Shown one piece after another: positions 38,870-50,400 of a stretch of DNA of 64,000 nucleotides (within the stretch, counting starts at the first letter, position 1; each line of letters begins with the position of its first letter). The translations under genes were made by a program, and so were the position numbers. Under the pieces are notes generated by a model. The model did no database searches. It was given only the letters and a program-made list of their open reading frames with translations, and was not told where the DNA came from. Origin of the DNA: Moringa oleifera (taxonomy: Eukaryota; Streptophyta; Magnoliopsida; Brassicales; Moringaceae); the NCBI GenBank assembly GCA_021397835.1, contig JAJFZO010000344.1, positions 8,060,001-8,124,000 of the forward strand, given 5' to 3'.

Positions 38870-39411
38870 GGGTAAATATCATTTAAAACCTTGAGTTTAA
38901 CGCTCTCTCTCCAATCAAACATTGACTTTCAAAATGTATCCAAACAGACCCTAATTTATTGATTTTGTCCAAATTAAACCTGACTCAAAATAATTATAAA
39001 AAATTAATAAGCTTTTCCTTGTCAAAAATGACTAAAAACTTATTAAATAGATTTGACACTTTATTTTAATGTTATTCCTCAAATTTGAAAATTTTTTTAA
39101 CTAATTCACTATTTTTTATAAATTTTTTAAATTTTTGATGGTATATTTTTTAAGAAAAATATTTTTACTACTTAAAAATTTTTGAATTTTTTTATAATGA
39201 TAGTTTAAATATTTTATTACATCCATAAAAAATTATAAGTTAAAATTCGTTATAAAATCTCTCTAATTTAAATATTTTTAATATTTAAATTTTTCAACGA
39301 AGTTCAATTTTAACAAAATTAAAATACTAAGGCTTGTTTGGATACTTTTTAAAAGTAAAGGTTTGATTGGAAAGAGAGGGTAAAATTTAAGGTTTTAAAT
39401 GATATTTACCC
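38870..39411. mobile_element. Mutator-like miniature inverted-repeat element, 542 bp
   Basis: Both ends start GGGTAAATATCATTTAAAAC and stay similar in inverted orientation for roughly 90 bases (blocks such as CTCTC-TTCCAATCAAAC and GTATCCAAACA). The element is flanked by AATATTTTT (38861-38869) and AATATTCTT (39412-39420), a 9-base target duplication with one mismatch. Long inverted ends with 9-base target duplications are the mark of Mutator-type DNA transposons. There is no transposase frame, so it is a non-autonomous deletion or miniature derivative. The interior is AT-rich. Confidence 0.78.
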
Positions 39412-39960
39412 AATATTCTTTTATTTAAAATTAACATTTTAAATCCTGAAACAAAACATTATCACCTCTGTGGTAATCATTATCAAATTTAAAAACAACA
39501 TATTTATAATATCTTCAATTTATCAAAATTTACCAATTTTTTTAATGAATAAAAGGCAGCCAGACTAAGAAGCCCAACGACCACACCTTTCACCAATAAT
39601 TCAAGCGAAATTAATTAAATACTATGATTAAATCATTAATTACCAATAATCAAATTCTTCAAATCAAACAGCTCATATCTAAGAATAGACGCTACAAATT
39701 TGATTGAAATGTCCGTCCAATATTACCCGTATTCAAATATTTGGTCAAGTATTTCGATTTAGTATAGCTCGAAACAAAAGATAAGCATGTTAGCTGACGT
39801 ATGAAAATAGACATGTCAACATAGAACAAGTTATAACTGCCGAATCTTTGCTGTCCTAAAAGAGACTTCACACCTTAATGTTGAAGAAAAAATTATTAAA
39901 TTGTTAATCTCCCCTAAGATATTAATTATAATAAATAAAATATTAAAGAGGAGGCCATAT
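39412..39960. other. Spacer right of the miniature element
   Basis: AT-rich sequence with no gene, apart from the 9-base target duplication at its left edge. Confidence 0.4.
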
Positions 39961-39967
39961 TTACAAT

Positions 39968-40360
39968 CTTTGTTACAAGATTAGGCCCCTGGACCCAAAC
40001 TTGTAGCCTTTCGCTTTATTGAATTGGGCTATTAATCGGAGGTCTAAGTTCTCGGTTCAACTATTAAACCTGGTAACATTGTAGGGTAGGAGATTGGCAT
40101 AACTTAATTTGTTCCATGCTGCATTTTTAATATGTTTAATTTAGATACTAAGCTTTTAATTAAGCATTTTGTTTTAGCTTCTTCAATAATATGATTTTAA
40201 TTCTCTGTATCCAAAAAATAATAATAATAATAATAAAAGAGGTTGAACATTTTTAATGATCCATTGTGCTCCCTTTGTTATAAGGTTAGGCTCATTGACA
40301 AAAACATATAGTATTTTGTTTTGTTGAATTGGGCTATTAATAGAAGGCCTATATTTTGAT
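39968..40360 (+). repeat. Short tandem duplication, two diverged units, with (AAT)n
   Basis: About 80 bases at 39,968-40,050 and 40,276-40,360 align at an offset of about 308 (shared GAATTGGGCTATTAAT). An (AAT)n microsatellite lies between the units near 40,208. Confidence 0.65.
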
Positions 40361-40665
40361 ATTATTCTTCAAATGTGAAGAATTTTTGATGAATCATCTA
40401 TTTTTTATGATTTTTTTAAAATTTTTTAACAATGTAAATTTATTTTTTTTAATATTAAAAACATTTCAAAAACTTTTTGTCATAGTAATGTGAATTTTAT
40501 TTTTTTTACGTTTATGAAAATTTTTAAATCACAATTCATTATATAATATTTTTTAAATATTTTTAATTTTTAAAATTTTTAACAAAGTTCAATTTAGTCT
40601 AAATTGATAAATTAAAATTCAATTTGATACTTTTTAAACATGAGAATTTAATTATTAATATGAAA
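40360..40665 (+). mobile_element. Relic related to the interior of the 542-bp miniature element
   Basis: This stretch follows the same order of patches as 39,070-39,360 within the miniature element: TATT-TTCAAAT, CTATTTTTTAT, AAGTTCAATTT and GATACTTTTTAAA. It lacks the GGGTAAATATC ends. It is probably an older, end-deleted copy. Both are AT-rich, so the match needs an alignment score. Confidence 0.45.
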
Positions 40666-42087
40666 TAATTATTGAGATTTTATATGATTTTTATTTAATA
40701 TTTTTGAGTTAATTATATATATTTAAAAAATTTCAAATAATTTTTTTAATAGAATATGTTATATGTTAATAGATTAAAAGAAATTAAAAATAATAATTCA
40801 AAAAATAATAATAATATGAAGTGACATGCTTCGTGGAAATTAACTCAATTCTTAGATAATTAACATTAAAGAAACCAATTAGATAACCCAAAAATATTGC
40901 TCACTATTACATAAAATAGCACATACCTTTTAAAACAGAAATATCTTTACAATTATCTAGTAATCCATACCCAATTAACCATGAATTTACAACACCCATG
41001 GACATTCAACAAGTCCCTGTTACTTTTTCAAGAGTTTGGTGGTAACTTTGGTGCTTGATACCCCTCATGATTTGGTGTCCTTTTTAAGTCCAAATTCATG
41101 GACTATCACTAGCTTATATAAATATTAAGATCTAAATAGTGTCAGGTGATACCTTTGGAGATGTGAAAGAAGTAGAATCGTTAATGGATAATTTGATGTT
41201 CAGGAATTGGTCAAGCGTATGCGTCATGATCAATGTAACGAAGCCTCTTAAATGATATTATCAATTGGGCTTGTCTAGAGGGTAGAAGCTTACCAAAATA
41301 AAGATTTTCCGAAAGCTACCTTACCATAACAAAGAGATGAAGGTTTACTGTGGGAGTCTGATCCTTAGATGCAAGTTAAAGGCCCAATCCTTGAGACCTC
41401 ATTCTTTGTAGCTAAACCATTTCCCCCAACCATGGATCCTAATATATATATCATCATTAAAGTAAAAAAAAAAAAAAGAGAATTACAATCCTCCTAACAA
41501 TAACAGTAATAAGGTTTCGTCGACTATGGATCTTTCATAATCTCAATTACCAATAATGATAGTTATGGTAGGTTTTCAGAGGTATGCGACTTCAAAAATT
41601 TTATTCCATATCCCATAATTCTCAATATCAATTTCAGCTCATGAAAGGCAAGAACAAGATTAAGAGCATAACGACTTAGAATCTATTACTATCATGCAAA
41701 AACATAGTTGTTTTCTTTCCTTGCATGGAGTGGACCCCATGAGTGCACTACAGTTACTACATTTCACATTGTGCATAAGATAACCCAACTCCCAACTAAT
41801 TGTCCAAGTTATGACCCTCACTAGGTCTCATTATTGTTTACACCTAAGAAACTCGAAACAAAGTGGAAGAGGCTAGATAAAGGTCAAGCTTTCACCTAGG
41901 TTGAACTAACAGGGATTAATGTAAAAAGGAAAAGATTAAGATCCTGTGATGAGGTTTTCTCAAAATGTAGGAGTTCTTATTCAAAGAAAAGTTGATATGA
42001 TTTATTTGAAAGCTTCACTTTGCTAGTAAATGCATCAGTTCATGATGTTATTGGCTTGAAAGTGCCAAGATCTTAGAGTCTATGGGT
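40666..42087. other. Spacer left of the decayed L1
   Basis: No supported coding frame. The part from about 41,900 may be the 5' side of the L1 relic, but I cannot identify an ORF1 protein in it. Confidence 0.4.
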
Positions 42088-43560
42088 CAATTCATGGGTT
42101 GACCAAGATGGCTAAACTTTATAATCTCCAAGTCCTCTTTCTTAGTGAAACCAAGAGGAGAAAAACAAAAATGGATTGGATATGAATTAAATTTGGGTTT
42201 GACGGATGCTTTGTTATGGAGGAAAACTATTGGAGGGAAGGTTTAGCAATGTTATGGCATGTCACGACCACCATTTTTGTCGTTCTTAGCCAACCATATT
42301 AATCTTGAGATGTAAGAGCTTGGATTATCTCTTTAACTACGGTTTACTAGCTTTCATGGGCATTTTAGGGTACAATATCAAAGAATATCATGGAACCTTT
42401 TCAGGCAATTAAAGGTGAAATCTGATTTACCTTGGTTATGCGCTAAAGACTTCAATGAAACCTTGAACAGTGATGAAAAAGTTAGTGAAAATAGTCGTCT
42501 CAAGGGTAAAAGTCAAATGCAATACTTCATGGATGCCATCATAGTTCATGAACTTCAGAAAGTTCCAGTTATGAGGCCTATATTTACATGCTCCGGGGAA
42601 TAAGGTGAATCTTATACTAGAAAGGCTCTACCGTGGTCTGGCCAACCATGCTTGGTTAGATTTGTATCCTTTTATCAACGAGCATCACGTTACTGCCCAT
42701 GATGAATGAACAGAAGTGGTTGCAGCAAGTTGGAGTGCCTAGGAAACTGGATCATAGACCTATCTCAATCAAGGAGTGTGGCTTCTCCTTGTCTAAATCA
42801 ACCTGATAAGTGAAACCTTTTAAAACTATTTTGATGACATATTTGCTACTTCTTAACCATTAGGAGTTAAAAAATTATGTCAAGCCATCAGAACCAGTAT
42901 TTTAAAAGATTTATAGAATGATTTGAGTAATGCTTATTAATCATCAAAGGTCGCGACAATTCTATTGCAGATGGACTTGATAAGGCCTTAGGACTTGACA
43001 CAATAGATTTTTTTTTTTTTTTGGAAATATTGGAGCATGGTGGGCATAAAAGTGACTTCTATAATCTTAAAGTTCTTGAATCATGGCTCATCCCTATCGA
43101 CGATCAGTTAGACACACCTATTCTTACATCCCAAGGTTAAGAACCCTTCCACTCCTAAATATTTTTGTCCAATTAATTTATGCAACATGATCTGTAAAAT
43201 CATAGCCAAAGTATTAGTCCATAGATTATAAAATGTGCTCCAAAAAATAATTAACAAGACACAATCAGCTTTTATGAAGGAAAAAATAATATTTGATAAT
43301 GCACTTATAGCATACGAATCCATCCACATCATGCAACATAGGCACCAAAGACATAAAAGGTACTTAACTTTAAAGTTTAACTTAACTAAGATTTATGATC
43401 GAGTGAAATAGAGTGATTTGACAATAGTTATGAATACCATCAGTTTCTCGAATAAATAGATCATAACCATACAAAAATGTGTACAATTTGTTTCTTATTC
43501 AATTTTACTAAGCTCATGGTCACATTATCCCTAGTAAAGGGTTTTGGCATGAATACACCA
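42088..43560 (+). mobile_element. Decayed LINE/L1 retrotransposon (endonuclease and reverse transcriptase N-terminal part)
   Basis: Several frames joined by stops and shifts read like a plant L1 ORF2. First comes endonuclease (FDGCFVMEENYWREGLAMLW, then FHGHFRVQYQ and LPWLCAKDFNETLNSDEK, the DFNE catalytic block). Next is the start of reverse transcriptase (INLCNMICKIIAKVLVHRL, TQSAFMKEKIIFDNALIAYE, LTLKFNLTKIYDRV). It stops near 43,560, after a VSYSILL-like segment and before any F-x-D-D block. It is dead: many stops and no intact domain. It lies about 0.9 kb upstream of MORC on the same strand. Confidence 0.75.
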
Positions 43561-44448
43561 TATAGAAATAAGATGCTTAGTATTTATAGTGATAAAACAA
43601 AGGTTAAATAACTGTAAAAAATAGATAAACATTATTTTTAATGTATATGATATTTATTTTTAAATATTTATTCAGATATTTAAAATCCTAGATAAACATT
43701 AAAAATTGAGAATAAGTTTATCAAAATTTGAATAAAAAATTAAAATAAAAATAAATTTTCAAAAAATTCTATCTCAACACATTATTTGCAATTAAGTTTG
43801 TTCTCAAAATGTTTGCTACATAGGATGATTTCTTTCATAGTGTATAATGTCCAGAATTTGAGAGTTTTTAGTGATTTTTTCATTAGAAAAATTCTAAACT
43901 TAAAGTTAAGGAGGAACCCTAAATTATTGGGAAATTAAAAAATGTATTCACCATTAAGGAGCCGCTACATGAAGTTTTTTCACTTTAAGGTACGACTGCC
44001 TCAGATGATTAATGTTGTGCTTACTTAATCAAACGGGAAACCATCGTCCAGGCTGCAACAGAACTGTACAGGCGCACAATCTGATTGCACTATGATCTAC
44101 ACGCGCCAGCTTTAGAGTCGCCCATGCCCACGCCCACGCTCAGCCATGCCAGCGCGTTGCAACAAGCGGACTTCGTTTTTGTTTCCAAAGGGTGAACCAA
44201 CTCGTCCAAAGTTTTATGCGCGCGAGTTGCAGGAAACCCGAGGATTCCATTGTCCCAAGGTGTCGAGGCCATCAATCCCTCCCCACCCCCCCCCTTCGTC
44301 TTAAAGGTGGATTTTCACCATCATCTCGTTTAATAGAGTTCAGGATACCTTTGGTATTGGATTTTGAATCTAAGTCTTTTTGGCCTTTTGAATCTTGCAG
44401 GCCAAAGGCCGTTGAATTGAATCTTCTTTTTTTTTTTTTTTGGTAGTC
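43561..44448. other. Region upstream of MORC
   Basis: The MORC promoter and leader should lie here. The last 300 bases are GC-richer, and a T-run (44427-44441) precedes the start codon. No clear TATA box. Confidence 0.45.
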
Positions 44449-47400
44449 ATGGAGGTCCGTGTAAAGCAGGAAATTCTGGAGGCTTCAAGGACGCCAGAGG
44501 CGAAGTGTAAAAAAGATGAGGTTGCGAGACAACCTGTATTGCTGATCGAACTCAGCAGCAGCAGCGACGAGTCAGACTCTGACGATGATTCCGACGACGA
44601 CTCGGACACGGGGAAGAACGACAATGCCGAGGTCAATGGTGGCGTTTCTGGAGGACTTGGAGGGAAGAGAGCTGGTGTGCTGAGCGATGGTTCTTTGGCA
44701 AAGAAGAAGAGGAAGTTGGATGAGTTAGGAGTGGGCCCGCCGCCGGGGTTCTTCGCATCTCTTCTGCCAGAGGAGTCACCCCGTGCGCTGGCAAGGATTT
44801 CGGCGACGGACTCGACGCTTTGTGCTATTGCGAGTTGTAAGCAGTTTTGGAAGGCTGGGGACTACGAGGGAGCTACTTGTGGTGATTGGGAATTTTCTTC
44901 AGGTAATTCAACAATGTATTTCGAAATTCTATGCACTTGTTAGATATTCGTGGTTAGCCCTGTTCGTGGCGAATGTTATTTTTGTTGATGAGGAGAAGCA
45001 ACGGAAATAACATGCAAATTGAAAAACAAAGAAGCTCTGGAAATTTCTTTTGGTGAGAGTCTGGACCGCATATCCTTAATATTGGTTGTTTGTTGAGATA
45101 TTTGAGAATGCTACTGCATTTGTTTGACAGAGTGATACCTGGACTGATTGAAAAGGATTTTTGTGACTGTATAATAATATGCAGCTTCCCTTAAGTACTT
45201 ACTTAAATTTATGCTTTTCTTGTCATTCTTTAGTTTCACTCCTGCTCAAGACTGGAGTTATAAGTATTATTTGAGATTATTAAATCATATCCTTTGAGTT
45301 TGCAGGCGGCATGGATCATGTCAGGGTTCATCCCAAATTTCTACACTCCAATGCAACGAGTCATAAATGGGCCCTTGGAGGTGGAGTTGTCTAATAAATC
45401 TTAGATTCTTTGTGTCTTAATATTTCCGATGCCACGTAGAGAGCCTCTTACCTGTCACTTAGCTTGTGTGATTGTTTAAGCTACTTACATTGATTCTGCT
45501 TCTGCAGCATTTGCGGAACTTCTGGACAACTCGTTGGATGAGGTATCCTCTGCTACATTTTTCATATCATCCAAAGCATGCGTCTTTTGATGATATTTTT
45601 AGTGTTTTCTCATTCTTGCTGTCAGGTGTGCAATGGAGCTACATATGTTAACATAGACATGCTTGAAAGTAGGAAAGATGGCAGTAGAATGTTGCTGATT
45701 GAAGGTAGAAACTTGTCTGTAAACTTCTTCAATCTCTTTGTGATTCTGTGCTCTGCCTCCTCTCTCTCTCTCTCTCCCCCTCTTCCTTGCTCTCTCTGTG
45801 GGTGTGTAGGGTTTGGGTGGGTGAGTGATGGTGGCTGTGAAAAAGTAGAAGCAACTGAAAGTGGTGGACAAAATGAATCAAAAGCCAGACTACTTCGATG
45901 TTTTGAGTATATTGATGGCTTAAAGATATATCTTGAACTATTTCCATGGGTTTCTGTGGTTGGATATGTGTTTTGGCCACGAGATGAGTGTATTTTGTTA
46001 ATTAGGAGATGAGTTGTGTGTCTGGCTGTGTGTTTGGAAAGGGGGGGGGGGTGTTTAATTTCCTTTTGTCTAATTGTTTTTTCTGTTTACCATAGTTTTA
46101 TTTCACATTTCTTCGGTGCTTGAAAATGTTTTTTTGTTTCTGTACTTTTAAATGCTTAGGTGTATAACTTCGTTCTATGTCATTGTACAAAAGTTTTAGT
46201 TCATGATGCTAAGAACTCTTTCCATTGAGTACAGCTTCTCATATCTTTGGGCTCTCTAATATGTCCTTATTGCAGATAATGGCGGTGGCATGGATCCTGA
46301 CAACATGAGACATTGCATGTCTCTTGGTTACTCTGCCAAAAGCAAAGTAGCTGACACTATTGGACAGTGTAAATCACTACTCTTTTAAACAAATATTTTA
46401 TTGGTGGTTATTCTGTTGTTATATAGAAAGGTTTCTAAATTTGTATGTCTAACTTATCAGATGGCAATGGATTTAAAACTAGTACAATGAGGCTTGGAGC
46501 AGATGTAATAGTGTTCTCACGTTGTTGTGGGAAAGACGGAAAAAGGTTCATGTTTAATTTGTCTATCAAATTTTCTTGTGTTTCTTTTGGTTTCTCTTCC
46601 AAATGCAGGGGTAATTTATTTATTTTCTGTTCACCAGTTATAACTCTGGTGATTTTTTTTTTTGAGATATTCTACAAGGCTGAGAATTTGGAGGACAGAT
46701 ATTAGATGATTGTAATTGTAATTGGGTACTGACTCAAAGAATTTTTTCTTTCTATGTCATGCAAAGATGCTTATTTTATGAAGCACGTAGCATTAATTTA
46801 TTGTCTTTCCCTTGGCGTTTGACTTGGCTGTGCATGATTTATTTGATCAACAAGTTGAATGAAGCATACAGTTTCAGATTATCGAAGAATTATTTTAGTT
46901 TTTGTGTAAGTTACTACTTCGATGTTTCAGTAATAACCTGGATAGCTTACAAGATGTGGGTACAGCTACATTATTAAGGCACTGCTGGCTTGTCTACATC
47001 ATCAATTTAAAACTGTTGATTATTTTTTCTTTTTTGAATCAATTTTTTTTTGAGGATTTTGATTTTATTATTTTTTTAATATACTTCAAGAAGGTTTCTT
47101 GTTACTTAATTAATGTCAGAAAATATTGATTCTTTCTAAAGAAGGATCTTTTCTGTAATTGATGCCTGTATCCTCTTGACAGCTTTGTTCGATTGATTAC
47201 ATCTAAGCAGGGAATTAAACTGGCATTTTCCTGTTAAAATGCTGAGAATTGGAATGTATGCAGGGAAACCTATGATCAAGAGTTGGATAATCACATTCTT
47301 TATTTTAGATTGTTAGTTTAAATTGTATTTGTATCATGAAAAGGAGATACGATTTTGGAAAAACTTCATCTGTTTCAAAAATATTGTTGAAAGTAGACAA

Positions 47401-50400
47401 TGCATTTGTTAATTTTACATGAATTTTTGTGCGCACTTCTGTTTAGTTGCTGTTTATTATTGTTTATATTTGGCTTTTTTATTTTTTCTGGTTTTCTGAA
47501 TACTGCAGAGTGTAACTAACTTACTTGGTATTGCTCATAGCCCCACACAGAGCATTGGATTGCTGTCATACACATTTTTGAGGAGCACAGGGAAGGAAGA
47601 TATTGTAGTACCCATGGTAATACGGTAGTGCTCTGAAGTTTGTCTTCTGTTGGATATATTGTTCATCATTTTATTACACTGGATCATTTTTTTCTATTCA
47701 AAATAATGGTGTCTGGAAAATAGTTTAAGCATAACTAACTGTGGTGCTCTTCTGTAATTGTGTTTTTTTTTTTTTTTGATGAAATTAATTGGTCAGTTAC
47801 TTGTTCATTTTCAACTTTTGGTTTTATGCTTTGTTTTACATGCGTGGATACTTCATGGTGCCATGTTGACCTCTTGCTTACCTTATAGATTTACATGTTT
47901 TCATCTATTAGTAAAAGTAGAATTGATGAGTTGCTAAAGTACTCGGCGGTGAGGTTTTTTAATTAAGTTGAGTTTCTAAATTTAATGGATATGTCTTCTG
48001 CAGATTGTGTATGAAAAAGTATTACTTTATAGACTCTTTGGTGTTGACTATGCAAGTTTGATCCTTATCACTTTTCTAATGGTGTTGCATAAAAGGGAAA
48101 ACCATTTTTAATTGGTTTGTCTAGTTCCCTTTTGAGCATTGACAATGGATTTTTCTACAATATGGATGAAATGGAGCAATATGCCAGATTCTAATATGCA
48201 GCTCATTTTGACATGCGTGCGAATGTGCGCACGTGTGTGTGTGTGTGTATGCCCTAGTAAATAACTTCATGCTGGTGCAGGGTAGGTAGAGAAGGGAGAG
48301 AGATGGTAGTATCGCATTTACTTTTCGTAGATGACACTATATTGTTTTGTGGGGCAGATGAGCAACTGGTGAATGTCAGATATGTTCTTTTGTGTTTTGA
48401 GGCAGGCATGGGTTAAGAGTTAACTTAAGAAAAAGTGAATCGATTCCATTGGGGGAGGGAGCAGATGGGGAATATGTTGCAAAATTCCTTGGGTGTGAGG
48501 TGGAGTCACTTCCAATGCAATATTTGGTTTTACCGTTGGGGGCAAAGCATAAAGAAAAAAACAATTTGGAAAAAAGTGGGGGAAAGAGTTGAAAGAAAAT
48601 TAGCAGGGTGGAAGAGAAGGTACTTGTCTAATGGGGGAAGACTGACATTGATAAATAGCATGTTATCTAGCATTCCAGTATATTTTATGCCCTTTTTTCC
48701 AATACCCAAGGATGTGCTTTTAAGATTGGAACAGTTACAAAGATAGTTTTTGTGGGATGACAGTGAATCGGGCAAATACCACTCGGTAAGTTGGGAGGTA
48801 GTTCAAACACTGTTAGAGGTAGGTGGATTGGGAATAAAAACCAATTCACTCCTTTAACAAGGCATTTTTGGGGAAATAATTATGGTGGTTTATGAGGGAG
48901 AGGAACAATTTATGGAGAAAGAGTGGTGAAGAGTATATTTGGGCCGGAGGAAGGCGGGTGGATGACGGTAATGGGGAGAGATAGTTATGGTATGGGAGTT
49001 TGGAGGGCAGGAATTTAGATCACGGTCTGAGATTCAAGGTGGGGTGTGGACTTCGTCAGTTTTTGGCATGATATTTTGTGGTGTGAGTCCTTACTAGTGG
49101 AAGAATTCTTTGATATCTATAACTTGGCTTCCAACAAACAAGCTAAGGTGGTGATTATATGCTAATGCGGGATGATAACACTTGGGAGGTTGAGTTAATA
49201 AGAGACATTCAGGATTGGGAGATGGGCATAGTGGGGTGTTTATTTGAAAAAATTTATAATTTTAAAGCAAATGGGTTTGATATGGATAGAATACTTTGGA
49301 GAGGGAATGCTTCCAATTTGTTTAGAGTAAAAGATTTCTGCAGAAGTATAGAGGACAGATATGAACATAGAGAAGCATGGCTTCCAACATGGAAGATTAT
49401 ATGGAACATCAAAGTGCCTCCTAGGGTGGCTTCTATGCATGGGAAGCTACTTGGTATACGCCCCTCATCATTGATAATTGGCAAAGGAGGGGAAAGATTT
49501 TGGTTAACAGATGTGTTTTATGCAAAGAATGTGCAGAATCCATTGATCATATAAAACTCTGATGCAGGTGGATGGGGGGTGGATTTGGGAAACTGTGTTA
49601 CAATTGCTGGGTTATAGGTGGGCAGTGGCTGATCAGTGGCAGTGGAGATTAGGGCATGGGAAGGGTTACAAATGGTGAAAGAGAAGTGAAATGTGGCTGG
49701 AAAAATTCCTTAGTTTATCTTTTGGTTAGTTTGGAATGAAAGGAATAGAAGGGCTTTTGAGGCGAGAGAAACTCCTCTTTTCATGTTTAGAGATAGATGG
49801 ATTAGAATATTAGGGGCTTGGGTTCAAAGGCTAATGGTTGTAAATGAGAAGGATATAGTGGAATTCATTGAGTGCTTTATTTCTAAATAGGTTTTTATAC
49901 TTGTAAATGGGAGGCGACACCTTGGTGCAACTATAGTAATATAAATTTACATGTGTCTATCAAAAAAAAAAAAAAAATTGGCATGCCTCTTTTTTTAGGT
50001 GATGCATCTCATTCGTTAAGATGCTGGCGTCCCAATTTATGATGTTGCCGTATAGCCTATGATTGAATCATACATGATCATGGTCCTTAATTGATGTGTG
50101 CCAGCATAACCCACCTTTAGGGCTAAGTTGCAAAGAATAAACCATGATTGTGAAATGTCAAGCTTGGGGCTATTCTTTGTGTTTGTTCTTGTCTTGATTG
50201 CAGTTTTGATATCTGGATTGCGTTATTCATTTTAGTGAGTTTAACTCGCATAATTTCATCTGTTGGTTACTTAATTTTCTGTCTCTTAGCATGGGATGCT
50301 GTTGATGTGTTTTCGCATGTTCTGTAAATTACCATAGAAACTTTGCCCACTGTTATGCGCCTCTAATCTTGTTCTTGTGTTATGTTAAATCAAAAGCTTG

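Noticed and set aside
45578..46012. 144-residue open frame reading through MORC exon 4 into the intron
   Set aside because: It is exon 4 plus intron read-through; the spliced model with a GTAGAA donor at 45705 restores the DNGGG ATPase motif.
48220..49990. Target duplication around the intronic L1
   Set aside because: Only a short ATGCC-like match on both sides, too weak to call.
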